The notes: generated from the letters alone by a model not told the origin. 64,000 nucleotides of DNA from Panonychus citri (GCF_014898815.1 NW_026515544.1:2232001-2296000), one strand, 5' to 3'; shown: positions 37,201-46,350, numbered from the stretch's first letter. Program-made: numbers and translations.

Positions 37201-38094
37201 TTGTATAATGAAAACAATATCATCCAAGCTCGAAAAGAAGCTAAATCAACTTTAGATGAGAAATCGCAACAAACAGCTAATGAGAGAAATCTAAATCAAA
37301 AAGTTCCTAAATTGCAACGAGGAGATTTGGCCAGAGTTAAGCCTGTGCCTTATACAACTGGACCTTCATTCATGAAAGAAAAATTCACTGGAAAGTATAT
37401 TGTGTTAGATACTTTCGATTCAACTGCGAGACTAATCTGTGTATATACAAGAAAAATCAAAATGTTTAACTATGAAAGAATCAAGAAAATCATCGCACCT
37501 TTACCTAAATGTTATCACATCATTCTCAACAAATTTCCATCAATCAAATCAATTGAGAAAGAGGAGAAAGTTGAACAAGAGGAACAAGGACCTTGTTCCT
37601 CGAGTCAACAATCTACACCAACACCAAATGAAAAGAAGGAAGAAATTCCTAAAGTGTTAAACTGGTGCGACAGTGAAACTGAAGTCGAAATTAGTGACGA
37701 CGAAAGTGAAACAACTGTGGTGTTCAATGGTGAGGAACCAGAGGAAAAAGGACCTTTCTCCTCAGGTGAATCACCACCACAACACGAACAACAATTAAGT
37801 GAATCAACTGAATCACCATCATCAACATTACATCAGCAATCAGTTCCAATTGAAACAACAATTGAACCAATTCAAAGTGAATCAAATCAACATGAAAGTG
37901 AAAGTGATCATCTTCATCATCAACAAACAGAAACAATTGAATCATCAGCTTCATCAAATGTTCCAGAAAAGAAGAAGAGAACTTACAAGAGAAAAGAATA
38001 TACAAAGTCTCATGAGATGACAACAAGACAACGGAGGACATTTGATAGGGACAAGGACCTTGTCCCCGATCAGATGTCCAAATCATCAAATTAG
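34258..38094 (+). CDS. Retrotransposon Pol: reverse transcriptase, RNase H, integrase
   Basis: Open for 1,278 codons after the second of two in-phase stops (TAA 34243, TGA 34255). No ATG occurs before the RT domain, so Pol is unlikely to start independently. Counting from 34258: RT has Asp279 (TTLDLAQGYYQ) and YFDD at 341-344. RNase H starts near Asp493 (LVDASAVAIGG), with the Glu of TEKEC and the Asp of KTDHHA. Integrase has a zinc-binding region ending CEKCQ, then Asp822 (IDMIGPF), Asp881 (SDNGK) and Glu917 (GLVERLNR), which gives exact DD35E spacing. A GPY/F-like segment (PSFMKEKFTGKY) follows, then a long Ser/Gln/Glu/His-rich tail ending in a basic stretch (KKKRTYKRK). The tail encodes several of the in-frame palindromes as E-E-K/Q-G-P-F/C-S-S peptides. 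The frame is uninterrupted. Confidence 0.92.
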   Translation, partial: NSNLNEINCYFKRGNTNYDLSKLVRLGQKDLWTRPQTHSPDQSSSHSTTNYSQVHQQSDSENKLNDHQSISEKVNHSINQQSKVKLLQINTLRVNYINFFREHYEEDSPLLINRIEEFQDTVIDLPETINNLDQRLYQQINKELSQAEKQQIHQVLLEEKGSFSSNKFDLGCVPAEFTKFKIDIGTNAIPKCRPFRSSEKMRNEMRKIINEFKEHGIVEDSDVGGGAPAFVVPKPNGTWRMVTSYIQLNKLIAKRKFPMPNIDDAINQLKGNKYFTTLDLAQGYYQLEIPEEERDKTSFVTEDGCYRYKRLPMGLADAPSYFQEVINKVLGELKYTCCFGYFDDIVIYGKSIDQLCDNMKKVIGALKIFGFKNRIEKLQAGATEIVCLGHLVSGKTIKPDPKKIERIKALDPPTSQNQVRSHLGLFNYFSRFIENYAKIAAPLQELVKNKYKVLPFAVKGEHLESWIKLKESLTEKCLLTHFYPERETAVLVDASAVAIGGILTQKDEDGIWNPVYFFGCKLQKYMYKWHTTEKECAAVVHACRKFAHYLRHKKFIVKTDHHALCELKKTQFKVPRIMRWQHDLSEFDFEIQYLKGENHPADCFSRSNEWAHRQKGEMADDHFDRYLNYVNCNKDDVLIEDMDLLEEMRIIEDETQKVLLGLVQEFDYLDFQQRRNLIAALKQPKINQSTESELKREQEKDSRVKLIKNELDLGRMKKEYEYREGILFRLRKDGSSRFYLPDSLIDPVFHQYHEAIEAGHFGVKPTLQKIEQDFWFPEMKKIIEQKVAACEKCQIFKPKTFKEGKCKGMKVADFPMERIQIDMIGPFTASTTGNTVVLVAADTLTRYGMAKPFKKGNSKDVINFLESIINQFGRMKILQSDNGKIFTSIEIKRFAELNQIKLINSSPYHPQTNGLVERLNREIKTRMGMYTERAYEWDAHLQTLMFSYNNSIKNDIGKSPFQLLFNYEPRSIIHNKFQITPLYNENNIIQARKEAKSTLDEKSQQTANERNLNQKVPKLQRGDLARVKPVPYTTGPSFMKEKFTGKYIVLDTFDSTARLICVYTRKIKMFNYERIKKIIAPLPKCYHIILNKFPSIKSIEKEEKVEQEEQGPCSSSQQSTPTPNEKKEEIPKVLNWCDSETEVEISDDESETTVVFNGEEPEEKGPFSSGESPPQHEQQLSESTESPSSTLHQQSVPIETTIEPIQSESNQHESESDHLHHQQTETIESSASSNVPEKKKRTYKRKEYTKSHEMTTRQRRTFDRDKDLVPDQMSKSSN
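34329..34363 (+). repeat. GGACC-centred hairpin at the gag-pol boundary
   Basis: Centre at 34346. Arms GAGGT/ACCTC, GGGTC/GACCC and AAAGG/CCTTT pair with single mismatches between segments. It lies 72 bases after the second stop codon. Confidence 0.8.
34722..34758 (+). repeat. GGATC-centred hairpin at the start of the RT region
   Basis: Centre at 34740. Outer arms CTTGTT/AACAAG enclose GAGGAAAAAG/CTTTTTCCTC. The inner part encodes EEKGSFSS in frame. Confidence 0.85.
35473..35493 (+). repeat. GGCCC-centred palindrome within RT
   Basis: Perfect arms AGGATCAAGG/CCTTGATCCT around one central base at 35483, in frame (RIKALDPP). Confidence 0.8.
36213..36247 (+). repeat. GGTCC-centred hairpin between RNase H and integrase
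   Basis: Centre at 36230. GGACGAGACC/GGTCTCGTCC outside and AAAAGG/CCTTTT inside, separated by one C/A mismatch. 35 bases, in frame. Confidence 0.85.
37579..37601 (+). repeat. GGACC-centred palindrome in the Pol tail (first)
   Basis: Perfect arms GAGGAACAAGG/CCTTGTTCCTC around 37590, encoding EEQGPCSS. Confidence 0.9.
37741..37763 (+). repeat. GGACC-centred palindrome in the Pol tail (second)
   Basis: Arms GAGGAAAAAGG/CCTTTCTCCTC with one mismatch around 37752, encoding EEKGPFSS. Confidence 0.85.
38036..38079 (+). repeat. GGACC-centred hairpin at the Pol C-terminus
   Basis: Centre at 38057. GGGACAAGG/CCTTGTCCC inside, and GGACATTTGAT outside pairing with ATCAGATGTCC, where the single difference is a G-U-compatible pair. 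It ends 15 bases before the stop codon. Confidence 0.85.
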
Positions 38095-40122
38095 TCACCA
38101 AATGATCCAATAAATTCTTTTCTTTTCTCTTCTCTTTCCTTTCCCATTTAACATTTTCTATTCTATTTTATATTTAAATTCTATTTAGAATTTTCAAAAA
38201 CACTTGTTCCTATTAACACTTTTTTTTTGATCACAAAGATCAACACAATTATCTTTGTTGATTGATTGTTCAAGGGGAAAAAGGACCTTTTTCCCCGAGA
38301 AACAATCAAAACAACCACAAAATTAATTAATTAATTAATTAAAACAATCAAACAAATCAAATTAACAATCAAGTGGAATCAACAAGCGTTGAAAAGGAAA
38401 TGCGTTTAGACGCCCCCTCACAGCGTCAACTCGAACTGTTACCATGGCAACTCCCTCACATTGTCTTTTAATTAAGAAAGTCGCCATTGTGTTCTCGACC
38501 TTTCCTTTGTCTTTATTTAAATGAAATTGTTACAATTTAATTAGTTATGTTTATTAATTTGTTAATTGTTTTCTTCATCAATCAACTCTGAGGAGGAACA
38601 AGGACCTTGTTCCACCTCTTGTTGATTTGAGAAGAAGAAACAATAGTTCACCATTCAACTCAAGTTTACCATAAAGGTAAACATAAATGTCAGGGTAAAA
38701 AGGCCCTTTTCTCCCTGACAAGGTGGGATAGAAAAAGGAACCACAAGTTCCAACCATCGATTATTCCAGTTCAATCTAGTTCGTTTTCAAATAAAAGTAA
38801 CAATTGGTCACCATCGCGTTCATTTAAACCAAGCATTATCGAGACAAACCAAGGCGAAAAAGGACCTTTTTCACCCGATTCAAAGACTGGAAACATTCAA
38901 ATAGATCAAATTAGTTGTAACATCGACCTCATCAATCAATCATCATAAAACCAAAAAGTGTTTCTTTGGGTCAACGTGATTCTCCTTGTCAGGGTAAAAA
39001 GGACCTTTTCTCCCTGACAAGGTGACAAAGAAACAAAGAAAGAACCGATTCAATTTAAGATTCAATTCAACTAACAATCAGAATGGAACCAAGGAAAAAC
39101 TTTTTCTTTTAAAGAGCTCATATTGTCGAAGAGGAAAAAGGACCTTTTTCCTCAACGACAAAGTGACCTTTCCCATTCAAATAATACGTTATATTGTGAA
39201 CAAAATCAAATTAGATCAAAGTCGAATCTCGATTAGAAAAGTCAATTAGAAATTCAATCAGCTAATATTCGCCAAAGACGCTTATTTCAGCTGGGGAAAA
39301 AGGACCTTTTTCCCCAACAGAAACAGCTCATCTTACCAATTAGTAAGACAATTCGAAGATAATTGAACCGTGAGAAAATTTGATTTTGATACAAAGTTTA
39401 GATAAATTGTAACCTTAAACTATTATCATTGTAATAATTGTCAACCCCTTTCATCATCTCAAGTGCAAATTAAGAGTTAATTAGCGATTTTGTCAAGAGA
39501 AAAGAACCTTTTCCCAGAGACAAAAAGCTATTGTAAGAAAGAAATTGTGACTCAACTCTTTACCTGTGATTCAAAGTGCCTAAAATAGTTAATCATCACC
39601 AGCTAATTAAAGCTCACCTTTAACAATTAGTGAGAAAAAGCCTGATTGTTAGGAAAAAGGACCTTTTTCCCAACAAATCATCTCATTTTTCATCGATTTC
39701 TCAAATCATCAACATCATCACCTCTAATTGTCAATCGAAATTAATCAAATTAATTATCCAATTGTTGTTCATCTTAAGAGAAAAAGGACCTTTTTCACTA
39801 AAGAGAAGACAACAATTCAAATTGTAAATCAACAACAATTAATCAACATCTTTATTGTAAATTCCCTTAATCATTTTTCTAATTGTTGTAAATTGTTTAA
39901 TTGAAGGAAAAAGGACCTTTTTCCCTCAACAAACAATCTCCCTTTTACATTGTTGTAAATCTTATAAAAATCAATCGAGTGAATCAAATCAAGCCAAAGA
40001 TCAAGATGGAACAAAAAGAAAAGTATTGGAAAGTTTCGAAAAAGTCATTAGAACTTCTAATTAGAGAAAAGATAATGAAACATTTTGGAAAGAAATGGTT
40101 AAATATCCCTCTAATAATATAT
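38095..40122 (+). other. Retrotransposon 3' internal region, non-coding
   Basis: Two kilobases between pol and the 3' LTR remnant. No envelope-like gene is seen: open frames at 39022-39249, 39630-39827 and 39901-40131 are short, basic and interrupted by the palindromes. A short TTAATTAA run lies near 38.33 kb. The usual polypurine tract next to the 3' LTR is not recognisable, consistent with a deletion reaching into the LTR. Confidence 0.75.
38262..39930 (+). repeat. Series of eleven GGACC-type hairpins in the 3' region
   Basis: Cores resembling AAAAAGGACCTTTTT are centred near 38285, 38604, 38704 (GGCCC), 38864, 39003, 39142, 39304, 39505 (GAACC), 39661, 39788 and 39915. Spacings are about 319, 100, 160, 139, 139, 162, 201, 156, 127 and 127 bases. 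Outer arms differ but pair: TTGATTGTT/AACAATCAA (38262-38309), CCTTGTCAGGG/CCCTGACAAGG (38984-39022), TTGTCG/CGACAA (39123-39161), TTTTGTC/GACAAAA (39488-39525). Intervening sequence is not obviously repeated. Confidence 0.85.
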
Positions 40123-40336
40123 AATCTTTAATTACTCTCTCTACATTTTCTAAAGTTGTTCAACCTCTGTTAACCTCTATTTTTCCCCCACCTTAATTCA
40201 CTAATTACCGTTTAATTACTAACCTCAACAAAACAATTTAAATAAAGTGTTAAGTAAAAGTAAAACCTTCACCTTAGTATTAGTTTCCTCTCGGGATCCC
40301 TTAGTATGGGTTGCTTGCTTGCAAATATACTTATCA
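40123..40336 (+). repeat. 3' LTR remnant (214 bp, U3 missing)
   Basis: Identical by eye to 32078-32291 and followed by target duplication CTCAT. The first 158 bases of the LTR, including the TATA box and the probable transcription start, are absent. The sequence runs straight from internal DNA (CTAATAATAT) into the LTR. The AATAAA signal is retained. Confidence 0.9.
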
Positions 40337-40341
40337 CTCAT

Positions 40342-42975
40342 GATGATGATTAAAGTAATTCCTGTCCTCAGATTAGATAATATTACTTATCCTCATGATA
40401 CTTACCTTATTTATCCAGGTAAAGATGATAAACTATTAAAGTTATCATGTTCATTAAGATTCCCTGTGATTGTTGATAAATCAGATTAATCCTTTAAGAT
40501 AATAACGATTACATATTTATTCATGGATTTGGTTAAGTTCAAATCTTGTGGATCATTATCTCATCCAAATGAGTTTGTTTCATGATAAGTGAATCTGTTT
40601 ACCTTTGGAATGATTAATTGTTCATAAGATTATCATAAGAATCAAGTTAATGATGATAGATTTTTTATTCTTCAAAGGATAAAAAAGTTCTAAACTATTC
40701 CTAAAGGGTATTTTCTATTAATATCAACAACCGAAAGATTATTTCTTTGACATTTCTATTATCATTCCAATCCCTCTGCTGAAGTTCATATGAATATCGA
40801 TAATTGTAATTTCCCGAGAGTTTTCCAGGAAGATCATGAGGAATTATTTGTTTCGATTTTATCATGAGGATGATGATATTATTTTCACCTTTCATGGTGA
40901 ATTTCATTTACCATGTGAACGATATTAAGATGAGAAAAAGGGTAAAATGAGTTCGTGAGTAAAATTATTATCCATGGAAACGAAGAGAAGAAAAAAGTTC
41001 TAAAAAAGAAAATTAATTCGATTAGAAAACATGGTAATGATTGTGGAATTTATCTTGAATTCATTCAGAATCTCGATATTTATGAACATTTGAAAAATTC
41101 CAAGCTCGAAATAATCAGTCAGAAAAAAAGTTCTGCTAAGAATTTTTTTTTCGTTTGTTTATTCATCCAATATTTTCATCCAAAGGTAATCCAATTCTAT
41201 GATTTGTTGAGAAGGAAAAAAATTCTGACCCAGTTCATGAGTATTATCATGTATTTACGGGCGATTAAGACACCGGGTGGGGAAAAAAGTTCTTAATCAA
41301 TCAAAGTTATCGTTGAAACTACTCAGTGGGAGTTTATGAAATTATCATTACCATAACTTTACATCCTGTTTTTTTTGGTCTTCACTGATTCAAGTAAATG
41401 TATCTTAAGGGATCAATGGTTTGATATTATCATGATAATCATGATCATCATGAAGACTCAGAGAGTTATAATCCTCATGTGAGTAAATAGATGCATTGAA
41501 CAAGCGGAGTAGCAAGAAAGTAACTTAGATAAATGAGAATCTGTTGATTTTTTTATCTAAATTTTTTTTCCTCCGAGAAAAATGATTAAATCTAATGTTT
41601 AATATGAGAAATGGTGATTAACTTTTATGATTATGATGATGATCATCATGGAATCATGATTGTTAATTATAAATAGTTAAGGTGTTAACTAACTATTGAG
41701 TTAATTGCCTTTAGGCTAAGTTATTGTTATTGATTCAGTGTTTTGTTGTCCTCATGATCAACTGTTTTTTAATGGATTGGACACCCGGTGATCGTGATAA
41801 TCATCAGGGGAGAGATTGAATTTCTGAGATTCTGATTCCATGATAATCAGCAATAACAATCAGTAAATAATTATTGAATCATAAAACTGTACTGGATACA
41901 GCAGATTAATTATTAACTCAATTGATTCAAATCATGATCATCATTATGAAAGACTGTTGATCAATATTGAGCATTGAAGTTGATTGTGATTATTTCAATT
42001 GTTGATTATGATGAATCAACAACTTTTTTTATTGTTGTTTATTGATGATTAACTTTGTTGATCAGCAATTGTCAACAATCAAGGAGCAAGAAATTGCACT
42101 TTATTTATTTCTCAATTGTTTAAATAGTCAATGAGTTTAAGCCATTGACCCATAAAAATTAAGGTCACAGTCAAATTGTCACAATTAAGTTAGTTAATTT
42201 ACCAATTGAAATCAATTTAGTTACATTGTTAATCTGAGTTCCATATTATTATTCAAGGTTAGATTAGTTTATTAACCCTTAATTGTGCTCCAATAATCAA
42301 TTGATTGGTAAGCTTTCCTGTCCATCTTAATTTTCATTGATTGTTTAGCCATAATATTGAAACAATTTACAAAAAAAAATTCTATTCCATTAATTTAATT
42401 GCATCGATATGTTGATCAATCAAGGCCATGGTTAATTAGTTCATGATTGATTGATAAGTTGTAAATTATGATAACAATAAATGCTTAATTGTTGATAAAA
42501 TTAATGAATGGAATCTATTGATTAACTAATTGTTTGCAAGGAAACAAAAGTTTGAGCAAAAAAAGTTAACTATGTAAATTTAATGTTCTCATTGGCAAAA
42601 GTTTCCTTCAATGTCAATTGTAATTAGACGATGATTAAGATGATGATCAAGATGATTAATTTACTACCCTTGATCATGATAATCATTGGGAATCTTTGTT
42701 AATCAATTCAAGGCTTAATTGTTGATGAAAAAATTAACTCACTTGATCAATTTTCATTACTTGAAATAATTTTCATCTAAAAAATAGTTTTAGCTTTTGA
42801 TGGTTAACAATTAAAACTAAATATTATTAATTTTTTCCTTGATTAACAACAAATACCAATTGTTATGTTTAAATCAAATTCAATTTACCGTTTCGATTGT
42901 TAATTTAATGTGAATCTGTTGATTGTTCCCAATTAACTTGATTACTTGTGCCTGGGTGTTCATTTTTCATATTCA
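40342..42975. other. Non-coding region upstream of Dop2R copy 2
   Basis: About 2.6 kb, rich in ATCATGATGATAATCA-type palindromic words and TTAATT runs, with a few AAAAAAGTTCT words near 40.99, 41.13 and 41.28 kb. The open frames at 40701-41296 show no family signal. The part nearest 42975 presumably holds the receptor's 5' leader or promoter. Confidence 0.5.
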
Positions 42976-44805
42976 ATGTTAAATCAGATTGAAACAGTTA
43001 ATCAGACAATTAGTTTATCAACTAGATTGTCACAATCTGATAGTGCCAATGGATTACCAGTGATTAAATATTTTACCAATAATCAATTTTTACGAAATTT
43101 TAATCAGCAATCAATTGATTTAGTTGAATCTCAATTTGATCGAAGTCGATCAATTAGTTCATATAATTATTGGAATCAGTTGAACGGCGGTGGAAATGTA
43201 AGAGTGGGAATCAGAGGGAGTGAAGATAACGGTAATTCTGTTCGTTCAAGTGATAACAGTAATGGGAACGATTCTAATAGTAATTGGAGTTCATCTTCAC
43301 CACCGGTAGGAATAGACGACCCACTGATAGTTTCTTCCGTTGGCGGAAGTGACTTTTGGACATTCGGTGAACCCGATCTTCGTATTCATCATCCGTTTCT
43401 TGCTCTTCTATTAGGAATCATTTGTCTTCTCGTTATGTTTGGTAATATATTGATAATGGTTGCGATTCGTCGGGAACGTTATCTCCATACGGTCACTAAT
43501 CTATTTGTGGCCTCACTTGCGGTTGCCGATTGTCTTGTTGGAGCCATTGTAATGCCCTCTTCAGTGGTCCACGAGGTCATGAACAAATGGTGGATATTTG
43601 GTCAAGATTGGTGTGACCTTTGGCACTCTTTTGATGTTCTCGCTTCAACAGCTTCCATTTTAAATCTTTGTGTCATCTCACTTGACCGTTACTGGGCCAT
43701 TACCGATCCAATCAGTTATCCTGCTCGAATGACCAACAGAAAGGCCAAGATACTCATCGCACTTGTTTGGACTTGTTCAGCTTTAATCTCTTTCCCGGCC
43801 ATTTTATGGTGGAGAGCAGTTTCCTCGCCACCTCGACCTTTACGATGTGACTTTACGGAAGATGTTGGTTATCTCCTTTTCTCATCGATCATCTCATTCT
43901 ATGGACCTTTGATCATCATGTTAGTCGTTTACCTGAGGATTTATCGAGCGGCCATTCAACAAACCAAATCAATTAAATGTGGAACTAAATCAATCGCCGC
44001 CATTGATGGCAATGAAAACAACGCTGTCGTCCTAAGGATACACCGAGGCGGTGGTGGTAATAAGAGTCTCAACAACAATAATAACAATACAATAATTAAC
44101 TTGTATTCACCAAATGAAGGACAACAATTTAATCCATCGATTAACCTTTCAAATCAATCATCTTCATCTCAATCTAATCATCAACGTTACCCTCAGTTGA
44201 AATCTCGTTTAATTGGTGAAGTTTCATTTGAAGATCAGTCGTCTGATTGTACAAATTCAGATAATGATACAAATTCAACCAATAATAATAATAATAAAGT
44301 GTCTTCTTTATCATCATCATCGGCTCGTCCTCCAAACATGAAATCATTAAGCCGAAAATTGGCTAAATTAGCCAAGGAAAAAAAAGCGGCCAAAACTTTG
44401 GGCATCGTGATGGGAGTTTTTATATTATGTTGGTTACCCTTTTTCATTGCTAATCTGGTCAAGGGATTTTGTGGTGATTATTGTCTAATTAATCCTGATC
44501 TTGTCTATCCATTGGTCACTTGGTTGGGCTGGTTGAATAGCGGCATGAATCCGGTCATTTATGCTTGTTGGTCAAGGGATTTTCGTCGAGCTTTCAAAAA
44601 GATCTTGTTCCTTTCTTGGCATCGGCAGCAATTTTCACCTGAGAATAAAATTTCACGATTAAAATCAAACCGTTCAAATGGTAAAGCGAATAAATTTCAT
44701 TATAAACAATCAATTGGAATTAATTTTGATAAACCAAAATGCCCACAAAATTTAATTGCAATGATTGACTTAACATCAGCTTCTAATGATGTTTCAACTT
44801 TATAA
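42976..44805 (+). CDS. Dop2R: D2-like dopamine receptor, copy 2
   Basis: A single open frame from ATG at 42976 (MLNQIETVNQ) gives 609 residues; the frame is open ten codons further 5' but only from a TTG. The membrane core begins at about residue 132 (EPDLRIHHPF). The TM3 amine-binding Asp is about 220, DRY 237 and the TM5 serines about 303-307; CWLP and NPVIY follow. These are the hallmarks of an amine receptor of the arthropod D2-like dopamine type. The N-terminus is shorter than in copy 1 and unrelated to it beyond Asn/Ser richness. The third loop keeps short matches (GEVSFE, TNSD-like). The C-tail ends with PKCPQNLIAMIDL, matching PKCPNDSIGMIGL in copy 1. It lies 37 kb from copy 1 in opposite orientation, and 371 bases from the stop codon of the convergently transcribed PDZ gene. 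Confidence 0.92.
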   Translation: MLNQIETVNQTISLSTRLSQSDSANGLPVIKYFTNNQFLRNFNQQSIDLVESQFDRSRSISSYNYWNQLNGGGNVRVGIRGSEDNGNSVRSSDNSNGNDSNSNWSSSSPPVGIDDPLIVSSVGGSDFWTFGEPDLRIHHPFLALLLGIICLLVMFGNILIMVAIRRERYLHTVTNLFVASLAVADCLVGAIVMPSSVVHEVMNKWWIFGQDWCDLWHSFDVLASTASILNLCVISLDRYWAITDPISYPARMTNRKAKILIALVWTCSALISFPAILWWRAVSSPPRPLRCDFTEDVGYLLFSSIISFYGPLIIMLVVYLRIYRAAIQQTKSIKCGTKSIAAIDGNENNAVVLRIHRGGGGNKSLNNNNNNTIINLYSPNEGQQFNPSINLSNQSSSSQSNHQRYPQLKSRLIGEVSFEDQSSDCTNSDNDTNSTNNNNNKVSSLSSSSARPPNMKSLSRKLAKLAKEKKAAKTLGIVMGVFILCWLPFFIANLVKGFCGDYCLINPDLVYPLVTWLGWLNSGMNPVIYACWSRDFRRAFKKILFLSWHRQQFSPENKISRLKSNRSNGKANKFHYKQSIGINFDKPKCPQNLIAMIDLTSASNDVSTL

Positions 44806-45176
44806 TAAATAAAAAGCAAAGGAAACATTTTCTGTCGATGATGATGATAATGATGATGAAGATGATATAATAATATAATTGAATGTGTTTTTGTCTCTGT
44901 AAAATCCCGCAAACAATTAAAGGGATTTACGTTGATCTCACAGTTAATGATAATCTTTGTAATCCGTCCATTGATTTGTTTATCATAATCAACTGAGTAA
45001 GTATTACACAGATAAGATTAAGATAATTACACTGACAGAGAAATTTTTTCTTATTCCTCTTCGTATAATTTGATTTCCTTATGATAAATTAACTTCCAAT
45101 TGGATTTAATTTATCGGTTATTTTCATATTATTATTGCTTTTTGATATTCGCTTGTTTTTTGTTTTATTTTCTTCC
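44806..45176. other. Convergent intergenic region
   Basis: 371 bases between the stop codon of Dop2R copy 2 and the stop codon of the minus-strand PDZ gene. It must hold both 3' untranslated ends. AATAAATAAA directly follows the receptor stop region, a possible early polyadenylation signal. No other feature is seen. Confidence 0.6.
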
Positions 45177-46350
45177 TTATGGTGATTGGTAATATTGACC
45201 ATCTAGAGTTCCCGTTGTTACTTGTTGCATTTGTCCTCGATTGTTGTTGTTGGCATAATAATCAGTTTCCGAAGGTCCAACTTGTTGACATTGATTGTAA
45301 GAATTGTAATCGTAACGAACATCGAATAGGTTGAAATCTCGACGGATAACAAGTTCTACTTCCTCTGCATTGCTTGATGCCGATACTAATCTTTGAACTT
45401 CTTCATTGGATAATCCAGTTAATGGTAATCCATTCCATTCCAATACTTGATCACCTAAAGAATAGACAATAACAAAGGAAATCGGATTAGTAATTATCCA
45501 TCGAACAAAAAAGAATTTGTATATAAATAATAAATTTCCTTCTAAATACTATTATTAATATTTATAAATTTCAAAAGAAAAGAATTTCAATTGTTACAAT
45601 TAAATGTAAACAGAATTAAATAATAGTTACATTGATCTTTGTAACAATAAACACTTTCAATGAAAGTAAATCTTTCATGATGATAATACAAATCTCTGTG
45701 AATTTGTGAAAATCTTTTCAATTGAAGAGTTGAATTAAGAGGATTAATTTGATTAATAGATGAAGCAATTAGAATTGTAAATTAATTGTTACCTTCACGA
45801 ATCTCTCCAAGTGAATCAACTGCTCCACCGGTAATTGTTTTCTCAACAAATGTTCCGACCTGATCAGTTGCAGGTATTTCTTGTCCACCAATTAATCTTA
45901 AACCATAACAATTACCTGGTTTCGACGAAGATCCTGAGTTAATTTCTTAGGTTATTCATCATTTCAACTTAGGTATTAATTGGGGAGAGGTTTCTATTAA
46001 TTTCTATTATAACAAAAATATAAGTAATTAAGTATCAACAATATTGCTCGAAGCAAAAAAAAAACATAATCTAAACTCAGGTAAGTAACAAAGTGACACC
46101 TTAAATATTGTACATTGAATGTATTAATAACATATCGAGAATACATTCAATGGAATCATTTTAAATTGCTAGATACTTGATTACAAATAAGAAAAAAATA
46201 AAAACAAATTGTGACAATTTAAATTAGAATAGAAAAAAAATTAAATTTCAACTCACCTCCATGAGCACTTTCCTTGGGATCTCTAATCAATAGAATCCTT
46301 TTCACTGGAAATGGATATTTAGGTCTTTTTATCGCCGGTATTGGTTGACC
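45177..46350 (-). other. PDZ-coding exons of the RIM/Fife-like gene
   Basis: Three exons (46350-46257, 45933-45793, 45454-45177) encode the domain. The first gives the opening strand (VKRILLIRDPKE), the second the carboxylate-binding loop and core (NCYGLRLIGGQEI, TGGAVDSLGEIREG), and the third DQVLEWNGLPLTGLSNEEV and the closing strand EEVELVIRR. The WNG-x-PLT and EEVQ signature is typical of RIM, Piccolo and Fife PDZ domains. After the PDZ there are about 55 further residues, Tyr/Asn/Gln-rich, and then TAA. Alternative splicing that skips this stop toward a C2 domain would have to reach beyond Dop2R copy 2, and no such exon was seen. Confidence 0.8.

Larger units (their letters stand above)
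31920..40336 (+). mobile_element. Ty3/Gypsy-type LTR retrotransposon with CTCAT target duplications
   Basis: The 5' LTR begins TGTAAGGG at 31920 and ends TTATCA at 32291. The 3' copy ends with the same TTATCA at 40336. CTCAT flanks both sides (31915-31919 and 40337-40341), a 5-bp target duplication. Order: LTR, primer-binding site, gag with zinc knuckle and protease, pol with RT, RNase H and integrase, then a 2-kb non-coding 3' region. RT-RNaseH-IN order and the YFDD motif fit the Ty3/Gypsy group. The 214 bp shared by both LTRs are identical by eye, so the insertion is young. The 3' LTR lacks its U3 part, so this copy probably cannot complete a further cycle. About twenty palindromes centred on GGACC-like cores punctuate the internal region. 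Confidence 0.95.

Noticed and set aside
39022..40131. Possible envelope or extra gene in the retrotransposon 3' region
   Set aside because: Three short frames without signal peptide, membrane segment or continuity, and broken up by the hairpin palindromes.
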